Positions 51,785 through 61,791 of a DNA stretch of 64,000 nt are shown piece after piece. The position numbers were made by a program, and so were the translations under genes. Within the stretch, counting starts at the first letter, position 1, and every line of letters begins with the position of its first letter. The stretch comes from CAVOAK01 sp965217615. Its GTDB lineage: Bacteria > Pseudomonadota > Alphaproteobacteria > UBA8366 > CAVOAK01. Location: contig CBDCIT010000047.1 in NCBI GenBank assembly GCA_965217615.1, positions 156,943-220,942 on the forward strand, written 5' to 3'. Below the pieces are notes generated by a model. That model was not told where the DNA came from. It was given only the letters and a program-made list of their open reading frames with translations, and searched no databases.

Positions 51785-54700
51785 ATGAACGAGCTTATGC
51801 ATTTCTTCGGGCAGACTCCTGGTCTGCAAAGCTTCGACAAGATTCAAATTTCGATTGCAAGCCCCGAGCGCATACGCTCTTGGTCGTTCGGTGAGATCAA
51901 AAAGCCTGAAACCATTAACTACCGGACGTTCAAGCCCGAGCGCGACGGTCTGTTTTGCGCGCGCATCTTTGGTCCGATCAAGGATTACGAGTGTCTGTGC
52001 GGCAAGTATAAACGCATGAAGTATCGGGGAATCATTTGCGAGAAATGTGGCGTCGAGGTCACCCTCTCCAAGGTCCGCCGCGAACGTATGGGACATATTG
52101 AGCTCGCTTCGCCGGTTGCGCACATCTGGTTCCTAAAGTCATTGCCGAGCCGTATCGGCCTGCTGCTCGATATGACGCTCAAAGAACTTGAGCGCGTTCT
52201 CTATTTCGAAAACTACGTTGTGACCGAATCCGGTCTGACCTCGTTGAAGTTGCATCAACTCTTGAATGAGGAAGAGTTTTACGAGGCGCAGGAAGAATTC
52301 GGGGAAGAGAATTTTTCAGTTGGCATCGGCGCAGAAGCGATCAAGCAGATGCTGTCGGCGCTCGACATGGAGCAGGAGCGTGATGCGATCCGTATCGAGC
52401 TCAAGGAAACCGGCTCGGAGGCGCGGCGTAAGAAGCTCGTGAAACGCCTAAAGCTGACGGAAGCGTTTCTCGACTCCGGTAGCCGGCCAGAGTGGATGAT
52501 TCTGGACGTCGTGCCGGTGATCCCACCTGAACTCCGACCGCTTGTTCCACTCGACGGTGGACGGTTCGCGACCTCCGACCTCAATGACCTGTATCGGCGC
52601 GTGATCAATCGCAACAATCGCCTGAAGCGCCTCATTGAGTTGCGTGCACCCGACATCATTGTGCGCAACGAAAAGCGGATGCTACAGGAGTCCGTCGATG
52701 CGCTGTTCGATAACGGCCGGCGTGGCCGCATCATTACGGGTGCGAACAAGCGGCCACTCAAATCGCTGAGCGATATGCTCAAGGGAAAGCAAGGCCGGTT
52801 CCGGCAGAATCTACTCGGCAAACGTGTCGATTATTCGGGTCGCTCGGTCATCGTTGTCGGACCGGAGCTGAAGCTGCACCAATGCGGCCTGCCGAAGAAA
52901 ATGGCACTGGAGTTGTTCAAGCCGTTTATCTATTCCAGGTTCGAGCTGTACGGGATGGCCTCGACGATCAAGGCCGCCAAGCGCATGGTCGAGAAGGAGC
53001 GACCTGAAGTCTGGGACATCCTGGAAGAGGTGATCCGGGAGCATCCGGTACTGCTGAACCGGGCGCCGACATTGCATCGTTTGGGAATACAGGCCTTCGA
53101 ACCGGTTTTGATCGAGGGTAAGGCGATTCAATTGCATCCGTTGGTTTGCGCTGCATTCAATGCAGACTTTGACGGTGATCAAATGGCCGTTCACGTGCCG
53201 CTTTCGCTTGAGGCACAGCTGGAAGCGCGCGTGCTGATGATGTCGACCAACAATATCTTATCACCGGCCAACGGTAAGCCGATCATCGTTCCGAGCCAGG
53301 ACATCGTCCTCGGCCTCTACTACATGACCTTGGAACGCGAGGGAGCGAAGGGTGAAGGCATGGCCTTCGCCAACATCGGCGAGCTCGAAAAAGCGCTCGA
53401 CGACAAGATCGTCGACTTGCATGCGAAAATTTCCGCGCGCTACTGCGGCGTCGATGAAGACGGCAAACCCACAGTTGCCCGTGTGGAAACTACGCCAGGG
53501 CGCCTGTTGTTGTCGGAGCTGCTGCCGCGGCATCCGAGGGTCGCATTTGAAATGGTCAACCAGCTCCTCACGAAGAAGGAGGTCTCTCTGCTCATCGAGA
53601 CGGTGTACCGGCATTGTGGTCAGAAAGAGACCGTTATCTTTGCTGACCGTTTGATGATGACGGGTTTCCAGCGCGCGTGTTCGGCCGGCCTCTCGTTCGG
53701 CATGGATGATTTGCTGGTGCCGACCGAGAAGGAAGGCTCGATCCATAGCGCGCAGCAGAAGGTCAAGGAGTTTGAGCAGCAGTATCTCGACGGCTTGATC
53801 ACGCAGGGCGAAAAATACAACAAGGTCATCGACGTTTGGTCTGATTGTACCGATACGGTCGCCGACGAGATGATGAACGCCATGGGAAGTAAGGGCGCGG
53901 AGTATGTCAACTCGGTCCATATGATGGCACAGTCCGGCGCCCGCGGGTCAGCCGCGCAGATCAAGCAGCTTGCCGGAATGCGCGGACTGATGGCCAAACC
54001 GTCCGGCGAGATCATCGAGACGCCGATCATCTCAAACTTTAAGGAAGGCTTGACGGTGCTCGAGTATTTCAACTCGACGCATGGCGCGCGCAAGGGTCTC
54101 GCAGATACAGCGCTGAAGACCGCCAACTCTGGCTATCTCACACGTCGGCTCGTTGACGTGGCACAGGACTGCGTCATCGTCGAAGAGGATTGCGGCACGA
54201 AGAATGGTCTGACGATGCGGACGGTCATTGAAGGTGGCGAAGTGATCGAGCCGTTGTCTGAGCGAATTCTCGGCCGATTTGCGGCCGAGGACGTAGTCGA
54301 TCCGCTGTCCGGCGAGCTTATCGTCAAGGCACGAAAGCTGGTCGACGAGGCGATGGTTGAGGAGATCGAGCGAGCGGGCGTCGATGCGGCGCGCATGCGC
54401 TCGGTCCTGACATGCGAGACCAAGGGCGGCGTATGCGGTCGCTGTTATGGCCGCGATCTCGCCCGAGGCACGGCGGTAAATATTGGTGAAGCGATCGGTG
54501 TTATTGCCGCACAGTCGATTGGTGAACCCGGTACTCAGCTGACCATGCGAACGTTCCATATCGGCGGTGCGGCGCAACGTGGTGCGGAGCAGTCTTCGGT
54601 CGAGTCGAGCGTTGACGGCACCTTGTCCATTGAGAACCGGAATGTCGTCATCGATACGTCGGGCACGCCGGTCGTAATGGTCCGCAATACCGAACTCGTA

Positions 54701-55987
54701 CTGAAAGACGAGGCAGGACGTGAGCGGGCTCGCCATCGCCTGCCCTACGGGGCAAAGCTGGTGGCCGATGAAGGCGCTACAGTTGAAAAGGGAGAAAAAC
54801 TCGCGGAGTGGGATCCCTATACGATTCCGATCATTACCGAGAAGGAGGGGATCGCCAACTACGTTGATCTGACCGAAGGCATTTCCATGCGTGAGACGGT
54901 TGATGAAGCGACCGGTATCGCCAGCAAGGTTGTGGTTGACTGGAAACAACAGCCTCGTGGTGCGGAACTACGCCCGCGTATTACGCTCCGCAACAAACGC
55001 GGACAGGTAGTTAAGCTGGCGAACGGCATAGAGGCGCGGTACTACATGTCAGTTGACGCAATTCTTTCGGTGGAGAACGGTGCGCAGGTCAAGGCAGGGG
55101 ACGTTCTCGCCCGAATTCCTCGAGAGTCTTCGAAAACCCGTGATATTACCGGCGGTCTCCCGCGCGTCGCCGAGCTCTTTGAGGCGCGTCGTCCGAAGGA
55201 TTTCGCGATCATGAGCGAAATCGACGGTCGCGTCGAATTTGGCAAGGACTACAAGACCAAGCGCCGCGTGATTGTCGTTCCAGATGCAAAGGGCGAAGAG
55301 CTGGCCGAGTGTCTGATTCCAAAGGGCAAGCACATCAGTGTTCAAGAGGGCGACTATGTGCAGCGTGGTGATTTGTTGATGGACGGTAATCCGGTGCCGC
55401 ACGATATCCTTGAAGTGTTGGGAGTTGAGGCGCTGGCGGCCTATTTAGTGAAGGAGGTCCAAGATGTCTATCGGCTCCAGGGCGTGAAGATCAACGACAA
55501 ACACATCGAAGTGATCGTTCGCCAGATGCTGCAGAAAGTCGACATCGTCGATCCGGGCGATACGATTTTGCTGACCGGTGAACAGATCGATCGTGATGAG
55601 TTCGACCGGGTCAACGAAAAGACCGTGGCCGAGAGAGGCAAACCGGCCACGGCAAAGCCGGTGCTTCAGGGCATCACCAAGGCGTCGCTGCAAACCAAGT
55701 CGTTTATCTCCGCGGCATCGTTCCAGGAAACGACGCGCGTACTGACCGAGGCCGCCGTCAACGGCAAGGTCGATACGCTGGAAGGTTTGAAAGAGAATGT
55801 CATCGTCGGACGTCTGATTCCGGCGGGGACCGGCGCGGTGATGAACAACATGAAACTGGTCGCAGGTGAGCGTGATCGCGAGATGACCGCGCTGCAAGCG
55901 CAAGCGGAGCAAGCATTGGCCGGCGATGATGATGCGGCTGACGAGGATAAGCAGGCGGTTGATGAGGGGCAATCCGAGGTCGCTTAA
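51785..55987 (+). CDS. rpoC: RNA polymerase beta-prime subunit
   Basis: 1400 residues. First zinc site CLCGKYKRMKYRGIICEKCG at about 70-90, catalytic magnesium motif NADFDGDQMAVH at about 458-469, second zinc cluster LTCETKGGVCGRCYGRDL near 875-890, then the trigger-loop region GEPGTQLTMRTFHIGG. Ends in an acidic stretch (GDDDAADEDKQAVDEGQ). ATG follows AAGGAG. No internal disruption. Confidence 0.99.
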   Translation: MNELMHFFGQTPGLQSFDKIQISIASPERIRSWSFGEIKKPETINYRTFKPERDGLFCARIFGPIKDYECLCGKYKRMKYRGIICEKCGVEVTLSKVRRERMGHIELASPVAHIWFLKSLPSRIGLLLDMTLKELERVLYFENYVVTESGLTSLKLHQLLNEEEFYEAQEEFGEENFSVGIGAEAIKQMLSALDMEQERDAIRIELKETGSEARRKKLVKRLKLTEAFLDSGSRPEWMILDVVPVIPPELRPLVPLDGGRFATSDLNDLYRRVINRNNRLKRLIELRAPDIIVRNEKRMLQESVDALFDNGRRGRIITGANKRPLKSLSDMLKGKQGRFRQNLLGKRVDYSGRSVIVVGPELKLHQCGLPKKMALELFKPFIYSRFELYGMASTIKAAKRMVEKERPEVWDILEEVIREHPVLLNRAPTLHRLGIQAFEPVLIEGKAIQLHPLVCAAFNADFDGDQMAVHVPLSLEAQLEARVLMMSTNNILSPANGKPIIVPSQDIVLGLYYMTLEREGAKGEGMAFANIGELEKALDDKIVDLHAKISARYCGVDEDGKPTVARVETTPGRLLLSELLPRHPRVAFEMVNQLLTKKEVSLLIETVYRHCGQKETVIFADRLMMTGFQRACSAGLSFGMDDLLVPTEKEGSIHSAQQKVKEFEQQYLDGLITQGEKYNKVIDVWSDCTDTVADEMMNAMGSKGAEYVNSVHMMAQSGARGSAAQIKQLAGMRGLMAKPSGEIIETPIISNFKEGLTVLEYFNSTHGARKGLADTALKTANSGYLTRRLVDVAQDCVIVEEDCGTKNGLTMRTVIEGGEVIEPLSERILGRFAAEDVVDPLSGELIVKARKLVDEAMVEEIERAGVDAARMRSVLTCETKGGVCGRCYGRDLARGTAVNIGEAIGVIAAQSIGEPGTQLTMRTFHIGGAAQRGAEQSSVESSVDGTLSIENRNVVIDTSGTPVVMVRNTELVLKDEAGRERARHRLPYGAKLVADEGATVEKGEKLAEWDPYTIPIITEKEGIANYVDLTEGISMRETVDEATGIASKVVVDWKQQPRGAELRPRITLRNKRGQVVKLANGIEARYYMSVDAILSVENGAQVKAGDVLARIPRESSKTRDITGGLPRVAELFEARRPKDFAIMSEIDGRVEFGKDYKTKRRVIVVPDAKGEELAECLIPKGKHISVQEGDYVQRGDLLMDGNPVPHDILEVLGVEALAAYLVKEVQDVYRLQGVKINDKHIEVIVRQMLQKVDIVDPGDTILLTGEQIDRDEFDRVNEKTVAERGKPATAKPVLQGITKASLQTKSFISAASFQETTRVLTEAAVNGKVDTLEGLKENVIVGRLIPAGTGAVMNNMKLVAGERDREMTALQAQAEQALAGDDDAADEDKQAVDEGQSEVA

Positions 55988-56390
55988 CCGGCCGATACGC
56001 CCAAAAGCTTTTCCGCGGATCACGAGCTTTGAGCTCCCTTGATCGGCGGCTCTTCTGGATAGGGAGTACGGCCGGATAACCCTTGGAAAATAGTGATCTT
56101 TTGCTTGACGGTGACCTGCGCGCATCACTAGTATGCGCACACTCTTTTGGGGGCTGGCCGTAGGCGCTGTCGTGGACAGCCGAATGGGCTTCAGCCTAGA
56201 CGCAGCGCCCCGAAAAATTGAGAAACGAACATAAGCTGGGTGATCCGGCTGCCGTTGTAGTGAAACCGCAGCGGAGCAAATCGATTGCTTCGCTGTTGGT
56301 TTCGTTTGCATTGCCTATGCCCAGGGTAGAATTTGGGCGCGTTGCCCCGGCGGATGGCAGGTCAGGCGGAACTGAGTACGAGGAAATAGG
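55988..56390. other. Intergenic region between rpoC and rpsL
   Basis: 403 nt with no gene. It carries the str-operon promoter (56105-56134) and then a leader of about 250 nt in which GGGGCTG near 56149 and CAGCGCCCC near 56204 can form the base of a long hairpin. I see no convincing Rho-independent terminator after rpoC, so some read-through is possible. Confidence 0.55.
56105..56134 (+). promoter_or_regulatory. Sigma70-type promoter of the rpsL operon
   Basis: -35 TTGACG (56105-56110), 18-nt spacer, -10 TAGTAT (56129-56134). Both boxes differ from consensus at one or two positions. The transcript would have a leader of about 250 nt before rpsL. Confidence 0.7.
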
Positions 56391-56762
56391 ATGCCGACGA
56401 TCAACCAGTTGGTACGCAAGCCACGTCAGTTGCCGCGAACGCGCAACAAGGCGCCCGCGCTTGAGTCCTGTCCGCAAAAACGCGGCGTGTGCACGCGCGT
56501 ATACACCACGACGCCGAAGAAACCGAATTCCGCATTGCGCAAAGTCGCCCGCGTCCGCCTGACAAATGGCTTTGAAGTGATCAGCTACATTCCCGGCGAG
56601 GGCCACAACCTTCAGGAGCATTCGGTGGTGATGATCCGCGGCGGCCGCGTTAAGGACCTGCCGGGCGTTCGCTACCACACCATACGTGGCATTCTGGATA
56701 CCCAGGGCGTCAGTGAGCGAAGGCAACGTCGCTCCAAGTATGGCGCAAAGCGGCCGAAGTAA
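56391..56762 (+). CDS. rpsL: 30S ribosomal protein S12
   Basis: 123 residues. PTINQLVRKPRQLPRTRNKA, TTPKKPNSALRKVARVRL and RVKDLPGVRYHTIRG are conserved. The lysines at the streptomycin-resistance positions (in TPKKPNS and RVKDLPG) are wild-type. First gene of the str operon with rpsG 11 nt behind. Confidence 0.98.
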   Translation: MPTINQLVRKPRQLPRTRNKAPALESCPQKRGVCTRVYTTTPKKPNSALRKVARVRLTNGFEVISYIPGEGHNLQEHSVVMIRGGRVKDLPGVRYHTIRGILDTQGVSERRQRRSKYGAKRPK

Positions 56763-56773
56763 GGAAGTTCGAT

Positions 56774-57244
56774 ATGTCGCGACGCCGCAGAGCGGAAAAA
56801 AGGGACATCTTGCCGGACGCTAAGTACGGTGACTTGGCTGTGAGCAAGTTCATGAACAACATAATGCTCGATGGCAAAAAATCGGTTGCTGAAGGAATCG
56901 TCTACGGCGCCTTTGACTTGATTGAGAAACGTGCAAGCAGTGATCCGGTAAAGCTTTTTCACGAAGCGGTCGAAAACGTTCGCCCGCACATCGAGGTTCG
57001 CTCGCGGCGGGTCGGCGGCGCAACCTATCAGGTGCCGATCGAAGTCCGGCCGGTTCGCGCTTTGGCGTTGGCGTTTCGCTGGATCATCAGTATGGCGCGT
57101 GATCGCTCGGAGAACACGATGACCGAGCGACTTTCCGGCGAGTTGATGGATGCGGCCAACGGCCGCGGCGGTGCTGTCAAAAAACGCGAAGATACGCACC
57201 GGATGGCAGAGGCCAATCGCGCGTTCTCGCACTACCGCTGGTAA
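56774..57244 (+). CDS. rpsG: 30S ribosomal protein S7
   Basis: 156 residues. MSRRRRAEKRDILPDAKYGD is the N-terminal arm; VRPHIEVRSRRVGGATYQVP and ERLSGELMDAANGRGGAVKK carry the rRNA contacts. Primary binder of the 3' major domain of 16S rRNA. Normal length; fusA starts 27 nt later. Confidence 0.98.
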   Translation: MSRRRRAEKRDILPDAKYGDLAVSKFMNNIMLDGKKSVAEGIVYGAFDLIEKRASSDPVKLFHEAVENVRPHIEVRSRRVGGATYQVPIEVRPVRALALAFRWIISMARDRSENTMTERLSGELMDAANGRGGAVKKREDTHRMAEANRAFSHYRW

Positions 57245-57271
57245 GGTAAGGTTCGAGCAGAAGCTAAGATC

Positions 57272-59347
57272 ATGACCCGCGATACTCAGATTGAGCGCTA
57301 CCGAAATATCGGGATCATGGCGCATATCGACGCCGGTAAGACGACGACGACCGAACGCGTTCTTTATTACACGGGGCGGTCGCACAAGATCGGCGAAGTC
57401 CATGATGGCACGGCAACCATGGATTGGATGGAGCAAGAGCAGGAACGCGGAATTACCATCACGTCTGCCGCGACCATTTGCGCCTGGAACGATCATCGGA
57501 TCAACATCATCGACACGCCGGGTCATGTAGATTTCACTATTGAAGTCGAGAGATCGCTGCGCGTGCTCGACGGCGCGGTGGCGGTGTTCGACAGCGTCGC
57601 CGGCGTGGAGCCGCAGTCGGAAACCGTTTGGCGGCAGGCCGACAAGTACGGCGTGCCGCGAATTTGTTTTGTTAACAAAATGGATCGAGTTGGCGCCGAT
57701 TTTTTCCGCTGCGTAGATATGATGAGGGACCGATTAGGTGCGGTCCCTCTTGTTTTGCAGCTTCCTTTGGGCAGCGAGGCGGAGTTCGTCGGGGTCATCG
57801 ATCTCGTCGAGCAACGCGCAATTCGTTGGAAAGAGGAGACGCTGGGCGCGGAGTTTGTGTACGAAGAAATTCCGGACGCCATGGCTGAAGAAGCGGCCAA
57901 AAATCGCGAGACGCTGATCGAGGCTGTAATCGACCGGGACGAAGCCGCGATGGAAGCCTATTTGGATGGCAACGAGCCGGACACAGCGACGCTCAAGGCA
58001 TGTGTTCGCAGCGGCGTTGTCTCTGGCACATTCGTTCCCGTTCTCGCAGGTAGCGCATTTAAGAATAAGGGCGTGCAACCGTTGCTTGACGCGGTGGTGG
58101 ATTATTTGCCGTCGCCAACCGAAGTTGGCAATGTCAGCGGCGTCGGAACCGATGGCACAACGCCCGATGAGCGTGCGCCGCTGGATGCGGAGCCGGTTTC
58201 GGCGCTTGCATTCAAGATCATGAATGATCCGTTCGTTGGCTCGCTGACATTTGTGCGCATTTACTCGGGCGTGCTGGAATCGAGTGCATCTGTCTTGAAT
58301 CCGCTAAAATCAAAACGTGAGCGCATCGGCCGCATGCTGATGATGCACGCCAACCATCGCGAGGATGTAAAGCAGGCGCACGCTGGTGACATCGTCGCCC
58401 TGGCTGGCCTCAAGCATACGGTGACAGGTGACACGCTCTGCGCGGTCGACAAGCCGATCATCCTCGAGCGCATAGAGTTTCCCGATCCTGTCATCGAAAT
58501 CGCAGTCGAACCGAAGACAAAAGTCGATCAGGAAAAGATGGGCAATGCCTTGCAGCGACTTGCTGCCGAGGATCCGAGTTTTCGCGTGACCAGTGATTTA
58601 GAGAGCGGTCAGACCATCATCAAGGGAATGGGCGAGCTGCATCTTGAGATCATCGTTGATCGCATGAAGCGCGAATTCAAGGTCGACGCAAATGTTGGCG
58701 CGCCGCAGGTGGCCTACCGGGAATCGATCGGAAGAGTTTCGGAGGTCGACTATACGCACCGCAAGCAGACGGGCGGTTCAGGCCAATTCGCGCGAGTGAA
58801 GATAGTATTCGAGCCAGGTGCACCAGGATCCGGGTATCTGTTCGAGAGCAAGGTCGTCGGCGGATCGGTGCCGAAGGAATTTCAGCCCGGTGTCGTCAAA
58901 GGCTTGGCTGCGGCGCGCGAGTCCGGCGTGCTGGCGGGCTTCCCTGTCATAGATTTCAAGGCAGTGCTGATCGATGGCGCTTCGCACGACGTGGATTCCT
59001 CGGTGCTTGCCTTTGAGATCGCAGCGCGGGCAGCCTTTCGCGAAGCGATGCAGAAGGCGAAACCGTTATTGCTGGAGCCGGTGATGGATGTCGAGGTGGT
59101 GACACCGGAGGAATATATGGGTGATGTTATCGGCGATTTGAATAGCCGGCGTGGCAACGTGCGGAGCATGGATCAGAGGGGCAACGCCCGCGTCGTGACC
59201 GCCGTCGTGCCTCTCGCCAATATGTTTGGATATATCAACACGTTGCGCTCGATCAGCCAGGGCCGGGCGCAGTTTACGATGCAATTCGACCACTATGAGC
59301 AAGTGCCACAGGCCGTGGCCGACGAGGTGCGTGCCAAGTTGGCGTGA
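57272..59347 (+). CDS. fusA: Elongation factor G
   Basis: 691-residue translocation GTPase. G1 AHIDAGKTTTTERVL, G2 ERGITITSAA, G3 DTPGHVDFT, G4 NKMDRVGAD. Domain IV shows QTGGSGQFARVKI and domain V GDVIGDLNSRRGNVRSMDQR. Length normal; ATG 57272. Confidence 0.98.
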   Translation: MTRDTQIERYRNIGIMAHIDAGKTTTTERVLYYTGRSHKIGEVHDGTATMDWMEQEQERGITITSAATICAWNDHRINIIDTPGHVDFTIEVERSLRVLDGAVAVFDSVAGVEPQSETVWRQADKYGVPRICFVNKMDRVGADFFRCVDMMRDRLGAVPLVLQLPLGSEAEFVGVIDLVEQRAIRWKEETLGAEFVYEEIPDAMAEEAAKNRETLIEAVIDRDEAAMEAYLDGNEPDTATLKACVRSGVVSGTFVPVLAGSAFKNKGVQPLLDAVVDYLPSPTEVGNVSGVGTDGTTPDERAPLDAEPVSALAFKIMNDPFVGSLTFVRIYSGVLESSASVLNPLKSKRERIGRMLMMHANHREDVKQAHAGDIVALAGLKHTVTGDTLCAVDKPIILERIEFPDPVIEIAVEPKTKVDQEKMGNALQRLAAEDPSFRVTSDLESGQTIIKGMGELHLEIIVDRMKREFKVDANVGAPQVAYRESIGRVSEVDYTHRKQTGGSGQFARVKIVFEPGAPGSGYLFESKVVGGSVPKEFQPGVVKGLAAARESGVLAGFPVIDFKAVLIDGASHDVDSSVLAFEIAARAAFREAMQKAKPLLLEPVMDVEVVTPEEYMGDVIGDLNSRRGNVRSMDQRGNARVVTAVVPLANMFGYINTLRSISQGRAQFTMQFDHYEQVPQAVADEVRAKLA

Positions 59348-59378
59348 CTTGGACGGAAGGTTAAGGGAGACCGCTGTC

Positions 59379-60569
59379 ATGGCGAAGCAGAAGTTTGAGC
59401 GAACGAAGCCGCATTGCAACATTGGTACGATTGGTCATGTTGACCATGGCAAGACGACGCTGACGGCGGCGATCACGCGCGTGTTGTCGGCGTCTGGCGG
59501 TGCTGAGTTCACGGCCTACGACGACATCGACAAGGCGCCGGAGGAGAAGGCGCGTGGGATCACGATCAATACGGCGCATGTCGAGTACGAGACCACGAAC
59601 CGCCATTACGCACACGTGGATTGCCCTGGTCATGCGGATTACATCAAGAACATGATCACGGGCGCGGCCCAGATGGACGGGGCGATCCTGGTTGTCTCGG
59701 CGGCCGACGGTCCGATGCCGCAGACGCGCGAGCATATTTTGCTGGCGCGCCAGGTTGGTGTTCCAGCGATTGTTGTCTATCTGAACAAGGTCGATCAGGT
59801 TGATGACGAGGAACTTTTGGAGCTTGTTGAGCTGGAGGTTCGGGAGCTTTTGTCGAGTTACGAGTTTCCCGGCGACGACATCCCGATCGTCAAGGGCTCG
59901 GCGCTTGCCGCCCTTGATGGCGTTGAGGGGGAGACGGCGGAGCCCTCGATTTTGGCGCTGATGGAGGCGGTTGACAGCTACATCCCGCAGCCGGATCGTG
60001 CGAAGGACTTGCCGTTTCTGATGCCGATCGAGGATGTGTTCTCGATCTCGGGCCGCGGCACGGTTGTGACGGGCCGGATTGAGCGCGGCGTGGTTAAGGT
60101 TGGCGACGAGATTGAGATTGTCGGCATCAAGGAGACCTCTAAGACGGTGTGCACGGGCGTTGAGATGTTCCGCAAGCTATTGGACTCAGGCGAGGCCGGC
60201 GACAATGTTGGCTGTCTGTTGCGGGGTGTTGGGCGCGAGGATGTTGAGCGGGGTCAGGTGTTGTCGCAACCGGGCTCGATCACGCCGCACACGCGTTTCA
60301 AGTGCGAGTGCTACATCCTGACGAAGGACGAGGGTGGGCGGCACACGCCGTTTTTCTCGAACTATCGTCCGCAGTTTTATTTTCGCACGACGGACGTGAC
60401 GGGGTCGGTGAAGTTGCCGGATGGGACGGAGATGGTGATGCCGGGGGACAACATCGCGATGGAGATCGAGTTGATCGCACCGATCGCGATGGACGAAGGG
60501 TTGCGCTTTGCCATCCGCGAGGGCGGCCGAACCGTCGGCGCCGGCGTCGTCACAAGCATCGTCGAATAA
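59379..60569 (+). CDS. tuf: Elongation factor Tu, copy 2
   Basis: 396 residues, protein identical to the copy at 42838. It occupies the canonical last place in the str operon, 31 nt after fusA. Against copy 1 I see five silent base changes (for instance AAC ATT GGT for AAC ATC GGT, and TCT for TCC), four of them in the first 270 bases. The match ends just past the stop (TAAGAC), and upstream sequence differs before the ATG, which fits ongoing gene conversion. Confidence 0.98.
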   Translation: MAKQKFERTKPHCNIGTIGHVDHGKTTLTAAITRVLSASGGAEFTAYDDIDKAPEEKARGITINTAHVEYETTNRHYAHVDCPGHADYIKNMITGAAQMDGAILVVSAADGPMPQTREHILLARQVGVPAIVVYLNKVDQVDDEELLELVELEVRELLSSYEFPGDDIPIVKGSALAALDGVEGETAEPSILALMEAVDSYIPQPDRAKDLPFLMPIEDVFSISGRGTVVTGRIERGVVKVGDEIEIVGIKETSKTVCTGVEMFRKLLDSGEAGDNVGCLLRGVGREDVERGQVLSQPGSITPHTRFKCECYILTKDEGGRHTPFFSNYRPQFYFRTTDVTGSVKLPDGTEMVMPGDNIAMEIELIAPIAMDEGLRFAIREGGRTVGAGVVTSIVE

Positions 60570-60620
60570 GACGGCCCGGGCCTAAAGCAAGAGCTACGAA
60601 CGGGGAATTGGGAACGCAAA

Positions 60621-60929
60621 ATGGATAGCCAAAATATTCGAATACGTCTCAAGGCGTTCGATCATCGTGTTCTCGATCAATCGACCGGTGAGATCGTAAA
60701 TACGGCGCGGCGAACCGGAGCACAGGTTCGCGGCCCAATACCCTTGCCGACGCGGATCGAGAAGTTCACGGTTTTGCGCTCGCCTCATATCGACAAGAAG
60801 AGTCGCGAGCAGTTCGAGATCCGAACTCACAAGAGGGTGCTCGACATTGTCGATCCGACACCGCAAACAGTAGACGCGCTGATGAAGCTCGATTTGGCCG
60901 CCGGCGTTGATGTCGAGATAAAGCTCTAG
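60621..60929 (+). CDS. rpsJ: 30S ribosomal protein S10
   Basis: 102 residues. IRIRLKAFDHRVLDQSTGEI, GPIPLPTRIEKFTVLRSPH and SREQFEIRTHKRVLDIVDPT are classic. Also NusE, the NusG partner. First gene of the S10 operon, 51 nt after tuf, with no separate promoter evident. Confidence 0.98.
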   Translation: MDSQNIRIRLKAFDHRVLDQSTGEIVNTARRTGAQVRGPIPLPTRIEKFTVLRSPHIDKKSREQFEIRTHKRVLDIVDPTPQTVDALMKLDLAAGVDVEIKL

Positions 60930-60951
60930 GCGTTCGGAAAGGATAACCAGC

Positions 60952-61791
60952 GTGCGTACTGGCCTGATTGCACAAAAACTTGGCATGACCCGTGTTTTCA
61001 ACGCGGCCGGCGAGCACGTTCCCGTGACTGTTCTGAAGGTTGAAGATTGTCAGGTTGTCGCTGTCAGAACCGCCGAGCAGAACGGCTACGACGCTGTGCA
61101 GTTGGGGGTGGCGGCGGCCAAACCGAGCCGAACGTCCAAGGCGATGCGCGGTCATTTTGCCAAGGCGAAGGTCGAGCCAAAGCGCAAACTTGCCGAGTTC
61201 CGCGTGAGCGAGGACGCCATGCTCGACGTCGGCGCACAACTTTCCGCTGACCATTTCGTTGCAGGTCAATTTGTTGACGCCATCGGCACCAGCATTGGCA
61301 AGGGATTTGCCGGCGCGATGAAGCGACATAATTTTTCTGGATTGCGCGCCAGTCATGGCGTCTCCGTCTCACATCGCAGTCACGGTTCGACAGGCCAAAG
61401 CCAGGACCCCGGCAAAGTTTTCAAGGGAAAGAAGATGGCCGGACATTTGGGCGACCATCGAACGACAGTGCAGAGTTTGGAGGTTGTGTCGACCGACGGT
61501 ATCCGCGGCCTGATTTTTGTGAAGGGGGCGGTTCCCGGTGCCAAAGGCGGTTGGTTGCTGCTCAAGGACGCCGTCCGGGTGCCGCTGCCGGAGAATGTAC
61601 CGCATCCAGCCGGTTTAGCAGGTGCGATGACGCCCGCGAGCGATGACTCTGCTGCGGATCAGACAGAAGCGAGCGATGACAGCGAGGCCGATGAAGGTAA
61701 AGCCGCCGCCGAGGAAACAGCGGAAGCACCAGAAGTAACGGAGGAAAAGACTGGGGACGCTGGAGAGCAGGCGAAGGAGGAAGCCAAATGA
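60952..61791 (+). CDS. rplC: 50S ribosomal protein L3 with long acidic C-terminal tail
   Basis: 279 residues. The normal body spans about 1-212: MRTGLIAQKLGMTRVF, KRHNFSGLRASHGVSVSHRS with HGSTGQSQDPGKVFKGKKMA, and KGAVPGAKGGWLLLKDAVR. The family is usually about 210-230 residues; here residues 226-279 form an extra tail with 19 acidic and only 4 lysine residues and no arginine (for example TEASDDSEADEGK). GTG start at 60952. Its TGA overlaps the rplD ATG (ATGA). Tail function unknown. Confidence 0.96.
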   Translation: MRTGLIAQKLGMTRVFNAAGEHVPVTVLKVEDCQVVAVRTAEQNGYDAVQLGVAAAKPSRTSKAMRGHFAKAKVEPKRKLAEFRVSEDAMLDVGAQLSADHFVAGQFVDAIGTSIGKGFAGAMKRHNFSGLRASHGVSVSHRSHGSTGQSQDPGKVFKGKKMAGHLGDHRTTVQSLEVVSTDGIRGLIFVKGAVPGAKGGWLLLKDAVRVPLPENVPHPAGLAGAMTPASDDSAADQTEASDDSEADEGKAAAEETAEAPEVTEEKTGDAGEQAKEEAK

